Shown: positions 44,141 through 53,653 of the stretch, piece by piece
How positions within the stretch are numbered: the first letter of the stretch is position 1
How the letters are laid out: every line of letters starts with the position of its first letter
Source of the DNA: Actinoplanes ianthinogenes
GTDB taxonomy: Bacteria; Actinomycetota; Actinomycetes; Mycobacteriales; Micromonosporaceae
Length of the DNA: 64,000 bases
Assembly: GCF_018324205.1 (NCBI RefSeq)
Contig: NZ_AP023356.1
Span: forward strand, 5,748,001 to 5,812,000
Direction of reading: 5' to 3'
Notes under the pieces: model-generated
Told to the model about the DNA's origin: nothing
Database searches by the model: none
Seen by the model: the letters and a program-made list of their open reading frames with translations, nothing else
Translations under genes and position numbers: made by a program

Positions 44141-45373
44141 TCAGCTCGACTGAATGTTCTGGTAGATCGTGAACATCGGCAGGTAGAGACAGACGACCAT
44201 GCCGCCGACCACCGCACCCATGATGAGCACCATGATCGGTTCGATCGAGGCGGCCAGGGACTCGGCGGCGGAGTCGACTTCCCTGTCGTAGAAGTCGGCA
44301 ACCTTGTCGAGCATCTGACTGATCTGACCGCTCTCTTCCCCGACCTCGATCATCTGGTTGACCATCTCGGGAAAGATCTTGTGGTTCCGCATCGCCGTGG
44401 ACATGGGCTGGCCGTCCCGGACGGTGCCCTGGATGTCCTTCATGGCGATGTTGATCACCTCGTTGCCGGTGGTCTCGCCGACCACCGCGAGCGCCTGCAT
44501 GACCGGCACGCCGACGTTCAGCAGCAGGCCCAGGTTCCGGGAGAACCGGCTCATCGCCAGCTTCTGGAACAGTGAGCCGAAGACCGGCATGCGGACCTTG
44601 AGCTGGTCCACCCGGAGCCGGAACTCCGCGCTGGTCCGCAGCTGCCGCTTGTAGGCGACCGTGCTGCCGATCCCGGCGCCCAGCACCAGCGGCCCGATCC
44701 ACCACATGTTGTGGCTGGTCGTGACCAGGAACTGGGTGATCGCCGGCAGTTCGCCACCGAGGCTCTTGAACATCCCCTCGAAGATCGGGACGATGAAGAT
44801 CAGCATCGCCGCGATCAGCACGAAGGTGAAGCCCAGCACGATCGCCGGATAGGTCAGCGCGCTCTTGATCTTGCCGCGGAGCGCGGTGTCCTTCTCCAGG
44901 CTGTCGGCGATCTGCTCGAGAGCCCGGTCGATCATGCCGCCGGTCTCGCCGGCCCGGATCATCGCGACCATCAGCCGCGGGAAGACCCGGTCGTGCTTGG
45001 CCATCGAGGCGGAGAGCCCGCCACCGGCGGCCACGTCGGCGCGTACCTCGCCGAGCGCCTTCTTCAGCGGCGGCGACGAGGTCTGCTCCTCCATGATCGA
45101 GAGCGAGCGCAGCAGCGACATGCCCGACGAGGTCATGGTGGCGAATTGCCGGGCGAAGACCGCCAGGTCCTTGAGCTTGACCCGGTTGCCCAGCCCGGGG
45201 ATCTTCAGCTCGCGCTGGAGACCCTGTCCGGCCTCGATCAGGCCGAGCGGCACCTCGCCACGCTGCTTGAGCATGTGGGTGGCGGCGGCCTCGTTGGGGG
45301 CCTCGATGGTCCCCTTCGACTTCTTGCCCGAGGCGTCGATCGTGTTGTACGTGAAAGTCTTGTTGGCGGTCAT
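44141..45373 (-). CDS. pilC: Type IV pilus inner-membrane platform protein PilC
   Basis: 410 aa. Two homologous GspF domains (about 70-195 and 275-395), each beginning with LAVFARQFATMTSSGMSLLR- or LAMSRFSRNLGLLLNVGVPV-like segments, plus three TM helices, the last near the C-terminus. It is the platform turned by the PilB/PilT ATPases. Two starts are possible: ATG 45379 overlaps the pilT stop as ATGA; ATG 45373 has AGGGG at a better distance. I use 45373. Confidence 0.94.
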   Translation of the reverse strand: MTANKTFTYNTIDASGKKSKGTIEAPNEAAATHMLKQRGEVPLGLIEAGQGLQRELKIPGLGNRVKLKDLAVFARQFATMTSSGMSLLRSLSIMEEQTSSPPLKKALGEVRADVAAGGGLSASMAKHDRVFPRLMVAMIRAGETGGMIDRALEQIADSLEKDTALRGKIKSALTYPAIVLGFTFVLIAAMLIFIVPIFEGMFKSLGGELPAITQFLVTTSHNMWWIGPLVLGAGIGSTVAYKRQLRTSAEFRLRVDQLKVRMPVFGSLFQKLAMSRFSRNLGLLLNVGVPVMQALAVVGETTGNEVINIAMKDIQGTVRDGQPMSTAMRNHKIFPEMVNQMIEVGEESGQISQMLDKVADFYDREVDSAAESLAASIEPIMVLIMGAVVGGMVVCLYLPMFTIYQNIQSS

Positions 45374-45375
45374 GA

Positions 45376-46497
45376 TCATCCCCTGCCGACGAGCCGTTTG
45401 AGCTCCTCCGGAGAGTGACTGATCTCCAGAGCGGTCTGCATGGTGATCACGCCCTCACGCACCTTCTCGGCCAGGTGCTGATCGAAGGCGAGCATGCCCT
45501 CGTTGCTGCCGGCCTGCATGAAGGACGGGATCTGGTGCGACTTGCCCTCCCGGATGAGGCTCCGGATGGCCGGCGTCGCGGAGAGGATCTCGCAGATCAC
45601 CGCACGGCCCTTGCCGTCCGCGCGGGGCGCCAGCGCCTGGGTGACCACACCCTGGAGACTGGCCGCCAGCTGCGCGCGGATCTGCAACTGCTGGTGCGGC
45701 GGGAAGATGTCGATGATCCGGTCGATGGTCTGGGTGGCGCTCTGCGTGTGCAGCGTCGCCATCACCAGGTGGCCGGTCTCGGCGGCGGTCAGCGCGGTCG
45801 ACGTGGTGGTCAGGTCACGAAGCTCGCCGACCAGGATGATGTCCGGGTCCTGCCGCAGCGCGTGCTTGAGCGCGCTGGCGAAGGTCTCGGTGTCGGCGCC
45901 CACCTCGCGCTGGTTCACGATGCTGCGCTTGTGCGGGTGGAGGAACTCGATCGGGTCCTCGATGGTGATGATGTGGTCGGCGCGGCTGCGGTTGGCCAGG
46001 TCGAGCAGCGAGGCCAGGGTGGTGGTCTTGCCCGACCCGGTCGGGCCGGTGACCAGCACCAGTCCGCGCGGCAGGTGGGCGAAGCGGGCCACCGACTCCG
46101 GCATGCCCAGCTCGTCCAGCGGCTTGATCTTGTGCGGGATGGCCCGGAAGACCGCGCCGCACGAGGTGCGCTGCCGGTAGAGGTTGCCGCGGAACCGGGA
46201 GACGCCGATGATGCTGTGCGCGAAGTCCATCTCCTGCTCGCGCTCGAACGTCTCCCACTGGGCCGGGGTGACCGCCGCGCGGGCGAGCAGCTCGGTGTCC
46301 GAGGCGTTCAGCTTGCCGTACCCGGGTACCGGGCGCAGCGCGCCGTCGACCCGCATCATCGGCGGCGATCCCACCGTGAGGTGGAGGTCCGAGCCGCGCG
46401 ACTCGACCAGCGTGATCAGCAACTGGTCGAGCACGGCGAGGTCGTCCGCGCTGGCGGCCGTCTCCGGCTGCCGCACCTCGTGCTCGATCGTGTTCAC
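45376..46497 (-). CDS. pilT: Pilus retraction ATPase PilT
   Basis: 373 aa. Hexameric secretion-type ATPase: Walker A LVTGPTGSGKTTTLASLL, Asp box IITIEDPIEF, Walker B VGELRD, His box LVMATLHTQSATQTIDRIID, and the C-terminal retraction motif region ALAPRADGKGRAVICEILSA. PilT depolymerises the pilus and drives twitching. A dedicated retraction ATPase means these pili are dynamic, rather than a Tad/Flp-like secretion pilus. Confidence 0.94.
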   Translation of the reverse strand: MNTIEHEVRQPETAASADDLAVLDQLLITLVESRGSDLHLTVGSPPMMRVDGALRPVPGYGKLNASDTELLARAAVTPAQWETFEREQEMDFAHSIIGVSRFRGNLYRQRTSCGAVFRAIPHKIKPLDELGMPESVARFAHLPRGLVLVTGPTGSGKTTTLASLLDLANRSRADHIITIEDPIEFLHPHKRSIVNQREVGADTETFASALKHALRQDPDIILVGELRDLTTTSTALTAAETGHLVMATLHTQSATQTIDRIIDIFPPHQQLQIRAQLAASLQGVVTQALAPRADGKGRAVICEILSATPAIRSLIREGKSHQIPSFMQAGSNEGMLAFDQHLAEKVREGVITMQTALEISHSPEELKRLVGRG

Positions 46498-46578
46498 GGT
46501 TCCGGCCCTCTCGTTCGCTGTCCGACGCCTGTTGATTCGGCATCCCGGCGGCCGGGTTTAGTAGCGGTACGGGTGCTG

Positions 46579-48246
46579 TCAGACTGCTACTCGGGACACC
46601 TCCCGCACGGAGGTCAGGCCGCCCGCCGCCTTGGCCAGGCCGTCGGCGCGCAGTTCGTACATGCCCTGGGCGAGCGCGACCTCGCGGATCTCGCCGGCCG
46701 CGGCCCGCTGGATGCACAGCGACTCGATCTCCGGGCTGATCGGCATCACCTCGTGCAGCGCGATCCGGCCCTTGTACCCGGTGTTCGCGCAGTTGCGGCA
46801 GCCCACCGGCCGGTACAGCACCTGCGGGAAGGCCAGGTCCTCCAGCGGCCAGCGGGCGCCCAGCACCTCCTCCTCGGTCGGCTGGTACGCCTCCTTGCAC
46901 CAGTCGCAGAGCCGCCGCGCCAGCCGCTGGGCCAGCACGCAGTCCAGCGACGAGCCGACCAGGAACGGCTCGATGCCCATCTCGGTGAGCCGGGTGACCG
47001 CGCCCGGCGCGTCGTTGGTGTGCAGCGTGGAGAGCAGCAGGTGACCGGTGAGCGCCGCCTCGACGGCGATCTGCGCGGTGGTGCCGTCCCGGATCTCACC
47101 GATCAGCACCACGTCCGGGTCGGAGCGCAGGATGGCCGGCAGCACCGCGGCGAAGGTCAGTCCGGCCTTGGCGTTCACCTGCACCTGGTTGATCCCGCGC
47201 AACCGGTACTCGACCGGGTCCTCGATGGTGATCACGTTGACTTCCGGCTTGCTGATCCGGCCCAGCGTGGCGTACAGCGTGGTCGACTTGCCGGACCCGG
47301 TCGGGCCGGTCACCAGCACCATCCCGTGCGGTTTGCTGAACGACTCCTCGAACCGGCGCAGGTTGTGCTCGGTGAACCCGAGTTTGCGCAGGTCCAGGTC
47401 GATGCCGCCGGTGTCGAGCACGCGCAGCACGATCTTCTCGCCCCACACCGTGGGCAGCGTCGCGGTCCGCAGGTCGACCGTCCGGTCCCGGATCAGCGCG
47501 GTGATCCGGCCGTTCTGCGGGATCCGCTTCTCGGTGATGTCGACGCCCGACATGATCTTGATGCGGGAGGTCAGCGCCGCCATCACGCCCCGCGGCACGA
47601 TGTCCACCTCGTGCAGCACGCCGTCGATCCGGTACCGCACCCGCATGTCGTCCTCGGTCGGCTCCAGGTGCAGGTCGGAGGCGCGGTTCATGACCGCCTG
47701 CTCGATCAGGCTGTTCACGTACCGGACGATCGGGGCGTCGTCGGTGCTGGTCTGCTGCGCGGCCATGCCGGCCGAGTCGCCGGTCTCGGCGTCCGCCAGG
47801 TCGCCGAGGTCGCTGTCCTCGCGCTGCAGTTTCTCGATGATCCGGCGGACCTCGGAGCGGGCCACCACCACCGGGCGGACCGTCATGCCGGTCGCCGCCC
47901 GGACGTCGTCCAGCGCCACCACGTCGGCCGGGTCGGTCACGCCGACCACCAGCTCGCCGTCGGTGATGGCCAGGCCGAGCACCCGGTGCCGGAGCACCAC
48001 CGGCAGCGGGATCCGCTTCAGCGCGGTCGGGTCGGGGGTGAAGCCGACCAGGTCCAGGGTGTTGATCCCGAAGGCCGCCGCGGCCGCCTGGGTCAGCTGC
48101 TCCTCGGTGACCACCTGGTCGTTGATCAGGACAGCGCGCACCGGCCGGCCGCTGCGCTGTGCCTCCTCGGCGGCGGCGTCGACCGCGTGCGGGTCGATGC
48201 CGATCTGCTTCAGAGCGTCAAGCAGAGGCCGGAAGGTCTGGTCCAT
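46579..48246 (-). CDS. pilB: Pilus extension ATPase PilB
   Basis: 555 aa from ATG 48246 (GAGG upstream). N-terminal GspE/MshEN domain (1-140), then the motor: Walker A VTGPTGSGKSTTLYATL, Asp box VITIEDPVEY, Walker B VVLIGEIRDG, His box LLLSTLHTNDAPGAV, and the C-terminal zinc tetracysteine CDWC...CRNC. It polymerises pilin. First gene of the minus-strand pilus operon pilB-pilT-pilC-pilA-pilD-pilM-pilN-pilO. Its promoter must lie in the short 48247-48308 gap or further upstream through the GlxA gene on the same strand. Confidence 0.95.
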   Translation of the reverse strand: MDQTFRPLLDALKQIGIDPHAVDAAAEEAQRSGRPVRAVLINDQVVTEEQLTQAAAAAFGINTLDLVGFTPDPTALKRIPLPVVLRHRVLGLAITDGELVVGVTDPADVVALDDVRAATGMTVRPVVVARSEVRRIIEKLQREDSDLGDLADAETGDSAGMAAQQTSTDDAPIVRYVNSLIEQAVMNRASDLHLEPTEDDMRVRYRIDGVLHEVDIVPRGVMAALTSRIKIMSGVDITEKRIPQNGRITALIRDRTVDLRTATLPTVWGEKIVLRVLDTGGIDLDLRKLGFTEHNLRRFEESFSKPHGMVLVTGPTGSGKSTTLYATLGRISKPEVNVITIEDPVEYRLRGINQVQVNAKAGLTFAAVLPAILRSDPDVVLIGEIRDGTTAQIAVEAALTGHLLLSTLHTNDAPGAVTRLTEMGIEPFLVGSSLDCVLAQRLARRLCDWCKEAYQPTEEEVLGARWPLEDLAFPQVLYRPVGCRNCANTGYKGRIALHEVMPISPEIESLCIQRAAAGEIREVALAQGMYELRADGLAKAAGGLTSVREVSRVAV

Positions 48247-48308
48247 GAAGTCCTCAAGCGCGGCGGCACAGGGTATACACCCCTCCATCGGACATCCCGG
48301 CCGAAAAC

Positions 48309-49259
48309 TTAGTGGCGAAAGGTCCGGCGATAAGCCGACGGCGCCACCCCGATCGTGGCGTGCAGGTGCTGCCGCAGGGCGGTGGCGCTGCCCAGCCCGG
48401 ACCGCCGGGCCACCACGTCCATCCCCAGGTCGGTCGACTCCAGCAGCAGCCGGGCGTGCTCCACCCGCTGCCGCAGCAGCCACTGCCGCGGGCTCGACCC
48501 GGTCTCGTCCCGGAACCGGCGGGTGAAGGTGCGCACGCTCATCCGGGCGTGCCCGGCCATCTCCTCCAGGGTGACCGGCTCGCTCAGCCGGTCGAGGACC
48601 CAGGCCCGGGTCGGCTCGGTGCCGATGCCGCCGCCGGCCGGGACCGGGCGCTCGATGTACTGCGCCTGGCCGCCGTCCCGCCAGGGCGGCACCACGCAGC
48701 GGCGGGCCGCCCGGTTGGCCACCTCGGCGCCGTGGTCGGAGCGGACGATGTGCAGGCACAGGTCCACCCCGGCGCCGACGCCGGCCGAGGTGAGCACGTC
48801 CCCGTCGTCGACGAACAGCACGTCGAAGTCCCAGTCGACCCGCGGGTAGAGCCCGCCGATCCGTTTCGCCCAGGCCCAGTGGGTGGCGGCCGGGCGGCCG
48901 TCCAGCAGGCCGGCCGCGGCGAGCACCGAGGCGCCGGTGCAGATCGACACGATCCGGGCGCCACGCGCGGCCGCGGCGAGCAGCGCCTCGCGAACCGGGC
49001 CGGGAAGCGTGCCGTCGGTGACCGGGCCGCCGGTGTGGATGCCCGGCACCAGGACGGTGTCCGCCCGGGCCACCACCGAGAGGTCGTGGTCCGGCGTCAC
49101 GGTGAAGCCGGCCTCGGCGCGCGCCGGGCCCTCGCCGCAGACCAGCAGCTCATAGAGCCGATTCCGGTCGGGGTCGCGGGAGGCGCCGAACACCTGGGCG
49201 GGCACACCCAGGTCGAAGGGGACGACACCGTCGAGGACCAGGACCGCGATGGAGTGCAT
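48309..49259 (-). CDS. GlxA-family (DJ-1/PfpI-AraC) transcriptional regulator
   Basis: 316 aa from ATG 49259. Residues 1-180 have a DJ-1/PfpI-like fold (SIAVLVLDGVVPFDLGVPAQ, VSICTGASVLAAAGLLDG, nucleophile-elbow Cys) and act as ligand sensor; residues 215-316 carry two AraC helix-turn-helix motifs (TLEEMAGHARMSVRTFTRRF and MDVVARRSGLGSATALRQHL). It diverges from an MFS transporter gene about 70 bp away, which is its most likely target. It lies upstream of pilB on the same strand, 62 bp apart, so read-through into the pilus operon is possible. Confidence 0.92.
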   Translation of the reverse strand: MHSIAVLVLDGVVPFDLGVPAQVFGASRDPDRNRLYELLVCGEGPARAEAGFTVTPDHDLSVVARADTVLVPGIHTGGPVTDGTLPGPVREALLAAAARGARIVSICTGASVLAAAGLLDGRPAATHWAWAKRIGGLYPRVDWDFDVLFVDDGDVLTSAGVGAGVDLCLHIVRSDHGAEVANRAARRCVVPPWRDGGQAQYIERPVPAGGGIGTEPTRAWVLDRLSEPVTLEEMAGHARMSVRTFTRRFRDETGSSPRQWLLRQRVEHARLLLESTDLGMDVVARRSGLGSATALRQHLHATIGVAPSAYRRTFRH

Positions 49260-49329
49260 GGCCCGATTCTTGCGCATGATGGCCTTCGGGCCACTCGTCC
49301 GGACGGGCCGGACTGCCGAGAATCATCAC

Positions 49330-50613
49330 GTGAAGATGCGTATCCACCCCGCCTGGTCGGTCGCCGCGGTCGCGTTCATCGCGCTGATCGGTGCGGCCGG
49401 CTTCCGCTCCACGCCCTCGGTGATGCTCCAGCCGCTGCACGCCGAGTTCGGCTGGTCGCTCGGCACCATCTCCGCCGCCGTCTCGGTGAACCTGGTGCTC
49501 TACGGCCTGACCGCGCCGTTCGCCGCGGCCCTGATGGCGAAGTTCGGCATCCGCCGGGTGGCCGCCGTCGCGCTGCTGCTGGTCGCGCTCGGCTCCGGGT
49601 TGACCGTGTTCATGCGGCAGAGCTGGCAACTGATGCTCTGCTGGGGCGTGCTGGTCGGGCTCGGTACCGGCTCGCTGGCGCTGGGCTTCGTGGCCACCAT
49701 CACCGGGCGCTGGTTCGTCAAGCACCGGGGCCTGGTCACCGGGGTGCTCACGGCCGGCGGCGCGACCGGCAACCTGATCTTCCTGCCGGTGCTGTCCCGG
49801 ATCACCGAGTCGCACGGCTGGCGCACGGCGGCGCTCACCGTCTCGGTGGTTGCGCTGTTGGTCGTACCGTTGATCCTCTGGCGCCTCCGGGACCACCCGC
49901 AGGACCTGGGCGTGACCGCGCTCGGCGGGGTCACCGAGCCGCCGGCGAAGCCGGTGGGCAATGCCGCCAAGGCCGCGCTGACCGCTCTCCGCGACGCCGC
50001 GAAGACCCGGCCGTTCTGGCTGCTCGCGGGCGGTTTCGCGATCTGCGGGGCGACCACCAACGGGCTGGTCGGCACGCACTTCATCCCGGCCGCGCACGAC
50101 CACGGCATGCCGAACACCACCGCGGCGAGCCTGCTCGCGCTCGTCGGCCTCTTCGACATCGTCGGCACGATCGCCTCCGGCTGGCTCACCGACCGGGTCG
50201 ACAGCCGGATCCTGCTGGGCGCGTACTACGCGCTGCGCGGCCTGTCGCTGCTGATCCTGCCGTCGCTCCTGGCCGCCACGGCACACCCGGGCATGCTGGT
50301 CTTCATCCTGTTCTACGGCCTGGACTGGGTCGCCACGGTGCCGCCGACGGTCACCCTGTGCCGGGAGTATTACGGCGCGGCCGGCCCGGTCGTCTTCGGC
50401 TGGGTCTTCGCGTCACACCAGTTCGGCGCGGCGATCGCGGCCACCGCGGCCGGCCTGGTCCGTGATCAGCTCGGCGCGTACACCTGGGCCTGGTACGGCG
50501 CCGGGGGCCTGGCGATCCTCGGCTCGATCCTGAGCCTGATGCTCTTCGCCGGCAAACGCCTCAAGCCGATCGCGCCGGGGCTGGGCTTGGCGGTTCCGGC
50601 CGCCAAGGCTTAG
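49330..50613 (+). CDS. MFS transporter
   Basis: 427 aa from GTG 49330 (ATG 49336 is the alternative). Twelve hydrophobic helices with the loop 2-3 motif (AKFGIRRVAAVALL), and WFVKHRGLVTGVLTAGGATG, which is typical of monocarboxylate/oxalate-type MFS permeases. The substrate is unknown. Divergent from the GlxA regulator, a common regulator-transporter arrangement. Confidence 0.9.
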   Translation: MKMRIHPAWSVAAVAFIALIGAAGFRSTPSVMLQPLHAEFGWSLGTISAAVSVNLVLYGLTAPFAAALMAKFGIRRVAAVALLLVALGSGLTVFMRQSWQLMLCWGVLVGLGTGSLALGFVATITGRWFVKHRGLVTGVLTAGGATGNLIFLPVLSRITESHGWRTAALTVSVVALLVVPLILWRLRDHPQDLGVTALGGVTEPPAKPVGNAAKAALTALRDAAKTRPFWLLAGGFAICGATTNGLVGTHFIPAAHDHGMPNTTAASLLALVGLFDIVGTIASGWLTDRVDSRILLGAYYALRGLSLLILPSLLAATAHPGMLVFILFYGLDWVATVPPTVTLCREYYGAAGPVVFGWVFASHQFGAAIAATAAGLVRDQLGAYTWAWYGAGGLAILGSILSLMLFAGKRLKPIAPGLGLAVPAAKA

Positions 50614-50673
50614 ACCCCAACCCTTTCGGTACGACTTGCGGCCCCGGCCACTCCCGTCGCGACGACCGCTGGG

Positions 50674-50699
50674 CCGCGGGCCGCACCCGCGGCCCGCGG
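50674..50699. terminator. Hairpin between convergent MFS and STAS genes
   Basis: CCGCGGGCCGC-ACCC-GCGGCCCGCGG, a perfect 11-bp stem, 60 bp after the MFS stop and about 90 bp after the STAS stop on the other strand. Confidence 0.7.
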
Positions 50700-50790
50700 T
50701 TCGCTTCGGCGCGAGGCGGTCCCGGTCCGTCGCATCGCGTCACGGGCGCGTGCTCAGGGCGTACGCAAAAGGGGGTTTTGTCGGAAAACT

Positions 50791-51105
50791 TCAGGGTGTG
50801 ACGTGCACCACTTCGAGGAGGCCGCTCAGGACCAGGATCTGGCGCACGTTGTCGCTCGGGTGGGACAGCGAGAACGGGATCGCCTGGTCACGAGCGCGCT
50901 GGAAGCCGGAGATCAGCGCACCCAGCCCGGTCGAGTCGATGAACGCGACGCCGGCCATGTCGACCACGATCTGCCGCGGACGCCCGGTGACCGCCTCGCC
51001 GAGCGCCACCCGGACCTGCTCCACGGTCAGCACGTCGATCTCTCCGCGCAGCGAGACGGTCGTGGTGCCGCCATCGGTATCCAGCGTCGTCACTTCTTCG
51101 ATCAC
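50791..51105 (-). CDS. STAS-domain anti-sigma factor antagonist
   Basis: 104 aa from GTG 51105 (GGAAGG 6 nt upstream). Single STAS domain: TTTVSLRGEIDVLTVEQVRV, IVVDMAGVAFIDSTGLGALI with phospho-acceptor S58 and the final strand. Members of this family are phosphorylated by serine-kinase anti-sigma factors in partner-switching circuits. No cognate kinase gene is adjacent, so the circuit cannot be named. Divergent from the FxsT-like gene across 96 bp. Confidence 0.9.
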   Translation of the reverse strand: MIEEVTTLDTDGGTTTVSLRGEIDVLTVEQVRVALGEAVTGRPRQIVVDMAGVAFIDSTGLGALISGFQRARDQAIPFSLSHPSDNVRQILVLSGLLEVVHVTP

Positions 51106-51201
51106 CGGGGGCCTTCCGTCTCGCCGGGCGCGTTGCCCGCTTTGCTGTGGCGGGGGTTCCACGTACGGTAATCGGCATCACCAAGACGTGAGGAGCACGG
51201 T

Positions 51202-53622
51202 GTGCCGATCCGTGGCGGTCTGCCGCCGCGCAACCCCCGCTTCGTGGGTCGTGAAGAACTACTGTCCCGCGTGCGCGGCCTGCTCGGCAACGGTCCCGTC
51301 GTGCTGCTGCCGAGTCCGGACCATCAGCTCGGCGGAACAGGACGTACCCAGTTGGCGGTGGAATATGCCTACCGGCACGCCGACTCCTACGATCTGGTGT
51401 GGTGGATCCCGGCCGAGCAGAACGCCGGGATGCGGGCGGCCCTCGCCGGCCTGGCGCAGAAACTCGGGCTGCCCGAGGCGCGCGATCTCAACCGCACCCT
51501 CGGTGCGGTGCGCGACGCGCTGAGCAAGGGCGAGCCGTTCCGGCACTGGCTGGTCGTGTTCGAGAACGCGAACCGGCCCGAGGACATCATGCCGTACCTG
51601 CCCTCCGGCGCCGGGCACGTGCTGGTGACCAGCCGCAATCCACGCTGGACCGCCGAGGTGGCGCAGGCGCTGCCGGTGCCGGTGTTCGACCGGCCGGACG
51701 CCGTCGACCTGCTGCGCGCCCGCACCCCGGACCTCGCCCCGGAGGATGCCGACCGGCTCGCCGCGGCCCTCGGCGACGTGCCGATCGCGCTCGACCTGGC
51801 CGCCGCGGTCCGCTCCGCGACCGGCTGGCCGGTCCCGGAATACCTCGACCGCTATCACCGGCGGGCCGGTGAGCTGGCCTTCCCCACCCCGCTCCGGGTC
51901 GCCTGGGGGCTGGCCGCCGACGCGCTCGGCGAGGCCGCTCCGGCCGACCGGATGCTGCTGGAGCTCTGCACGTTCCTGGCCAGCGCCCCGATCTCCTGGC
52001 AACTGCTCTGGGCGGCGCGCACCCTGCCGCTCGACCCGGAGGTGGCCCGCACGGTCCGGGTGGAGCGCCGGCTGCGGGCCGCGATGCGCCGGATCGCCCG
52101 GTACGGCCTGGCCGGCCTGGACCCGTCCGGCGAGCGCCTGACCGTGCACCCGCTGATCCGCGGCATGTTCGGCCAGGAGCTCAGCTCGGAGCGGCACGCC
52201 GACCTGCTGCGCACCGTGCGCGCGATGCTCTCGGCGGCTGACCCGGGCGACCCGGACAACCCGGCCGGCTGGTATCGGTACGCCGAGCTGGCCCCGCATC
52301 TGATCCACTCCGACCTGCTCGGCGGTGACGCCGAGGAGATCCGCCAGCTGGTGATCAACTGCATCCGGTTCCACTTCGCCCGCGGCGACTACGACTCCAG
52401 CCGCGAGCTGGCCGGCTCCGCGGTGGCCCGCTGGCGCGACGCCCTGGGCGAGTCCGCCGAGCAGACCCTGCTCGCCTCGTTCCACCTGGCCAACGCCCTG
52501 CGCGCGGTGGGCCGCACGACCGACGCCCGGACGCTGAACCTGCAAACCCTGCGCACCCAGCGCGACGTGTTCGGCGCCGACGACGAGGCCACCCTGGCCA
52601 CCGCCAACAGCGTCGGCGGCGACCTGCGCATGCAGGGCCACTTCGGACAGGCCCGGCAGCTGGACGCGGACAACCTGGTGCGCTACCGGCGGCTGTTCGG
52701 GGAGAGCTTCCCGACCGCGCTGCGCTGCGCCAACAACCTCGGCATCGACCTGCGGCTGATCGGCGACTTCCGGGGCGCCCGGTCGCTGGACGAGCAGACC
52801 CTGCGGCACCGGCAGGCGATCAACGCGCCCGGCCACCCGGAGACCCTGGCGTCCCGGGCCGCGCTCGCCTACGACCTGTTCGGCCTGGGCGACTACGCCG
52901 GGGTGGCGACGGTCCTGGGCGGGCACGCCGAGCAGGTCGCCGAGGACCACCCGTTCGCGCTCTGGGCCGGCCGGCTGACCGCGATGGCCGCGCACCGGCG
53001 GGGCCGGCCGGAGGCCCGGGAACTGGCCACCGCCAACTTCGCCGCCTGCCGGCAGCGGTTCGGCGACCTGAACGTGGACACCCTGGCCACCGCGGTCTCG
53101 CTGGCCAACTGCGTGCGCGCGGCCGGTGACCTGGCCGGCGCGCACGAGCTGCTGGAACGCGCGGTGATCCGGTTCCACGCGGTGCTCGGCGACGAGCACC
53201 CGTTCACCCTGGCCGCCTCGGCCGGGCTGGCCGGGGTGGTCCGCGCGGCCGGGCGGCACGCCGAGGCCCGGACCATCGACGAGGAGGTGCTCGGCGGGCT
53301 GCGGCGCAGTGTCGGCGCCGACCACCCGTTCACGCTGAGCTGCGCGAACGGGCTGGCCGCCGACCTGTTCGCGGCCGGTGAGGCGATGCCGGGACGGGAG
53401 CTGGCCGCCGACACGCTGCGCCGCTCCCGGGTGGTGCGCGGGGCCGACCATCCGGACACGGTGGCCTGCGCGTGGAACCTGGCGCTGGCCGATCAGGACG
53501 AGGCGGCGCAGCAGCAGGCCGTGGCGGCGCTGACCAAGGCGTACGGCGACGGGCACCCGATCTTCCAGGTCACCTCCGCCGGGCAGCGGCTGGAGACCGA
53601 CATCGATCTGCCGCCGCTCTGA
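51202..53622 (+). CDS. FxSxx-COOH system NB-ARC/TPR protein (FxsT-like)
   Basis: 806 aa from GTG 51202 (GAGGAG 6 nt upstream). The opening LPPRNPRFVGREELLSRVRG is the usual start of FxsT proteins. The NB-ARC P-loop reads LGGTGRTQLAVEYAY (G44-T49), with Arg at the canonical Lys position; the Walker B-like strand is WLVVFENA instead of LLVFDNA. Residues 380-790 are TPR repeats, one every 42 residues (for example LLASFHLANALRAVGRTTDA and LRCANNLGIDLRLIGDFRGA). FxsT proteins accompany FxSxx-COOH peptide loci; the peptide itself is 6 kb away here (59578). Role presumed to be regulatory or scaffold. Confidence 0.85.
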   Translation: MPIRGGLPPRNPRFVGREELLSRVRGLLGNGPVVLLPSPDHQLGGTGRTQLAVEYAYRHADSYDLVWWIPAEQNAGMRAALAGLAQKLGLPEARDLNRTLGAVRDALSKGEPFRHWLVVFENANRPEDIMPYLPSGAGHVLVTSRNPRWTAEVAQALPVPVFDRPDAVDLLRARTPDLAPEDADRLAAALGDVPIALDLAAAVRSATGWPVPEYLDRYHRRAGELAFPTPLRVAWGLAADALGEAAPADRMLLELCTFLASAPISWQLLWAARTLPLDPEVARTVRVERRLRAAMRRIARYGLAGLDPSGERLTVHPLIRGMFGQELSSERHADLLRTVRAMLSAADPGDPDNPAGWYRYAELAPHLIHSDLLGGDAEEIRQLVINCIRFHFARGDYDSSRELAGSAVARWRDALGESAEQTLLASFHLANALRAVGRTTDARTLNLQTLRTQRDVFGADDEATLATANSVGGDLRMQGHFGQARQLDADNLVRYRRLFGESFPTALRCANNLGIDLRLIGDFRGARSLDEQTLRHRQAINAPGHPETLASRAALAYDLFGLGDYAGVATVLGGHAEQVAEDHPFALWAGRLTAMAAHRRGRPEARELATANFAACRQRFGDLNVDTLATAVSLANCVRAAGDLAGAHELLERAVIRFHAVLGDEHPFTLAASAGLAGVVRAAGRHAEARTIDEEVLGGLRRSVGADHPFTLSCANGLAADLFAAGEAMPGRELAADTLRRSRVVRGADHPDTVACAWNLALADQDEAAQQQAVAALTKAYGDGHPIFQVTSAGQRLETDIDLPPL

Positions 53623-53653
53623 TCGGGGTGTGCGCGAAAGCCGCCCGCTGCTC

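Noticed and set aside
45415..48312. 965-aa plus-strand frame opposite pilT and pilB
   Set aside because: Antisense shadow; the minus strand carries intact motor motifs.
51202..53622. NLR-type defence protein (Avs-like) call for the NB-ARC/TPR gene
   Set aside because: The N-terminal LPPRNPRFVGRE pattern, TPR spacing and presence of an FxSxx peptide in the region fit FxsT better; no nuclease or protease effector domain is attached.
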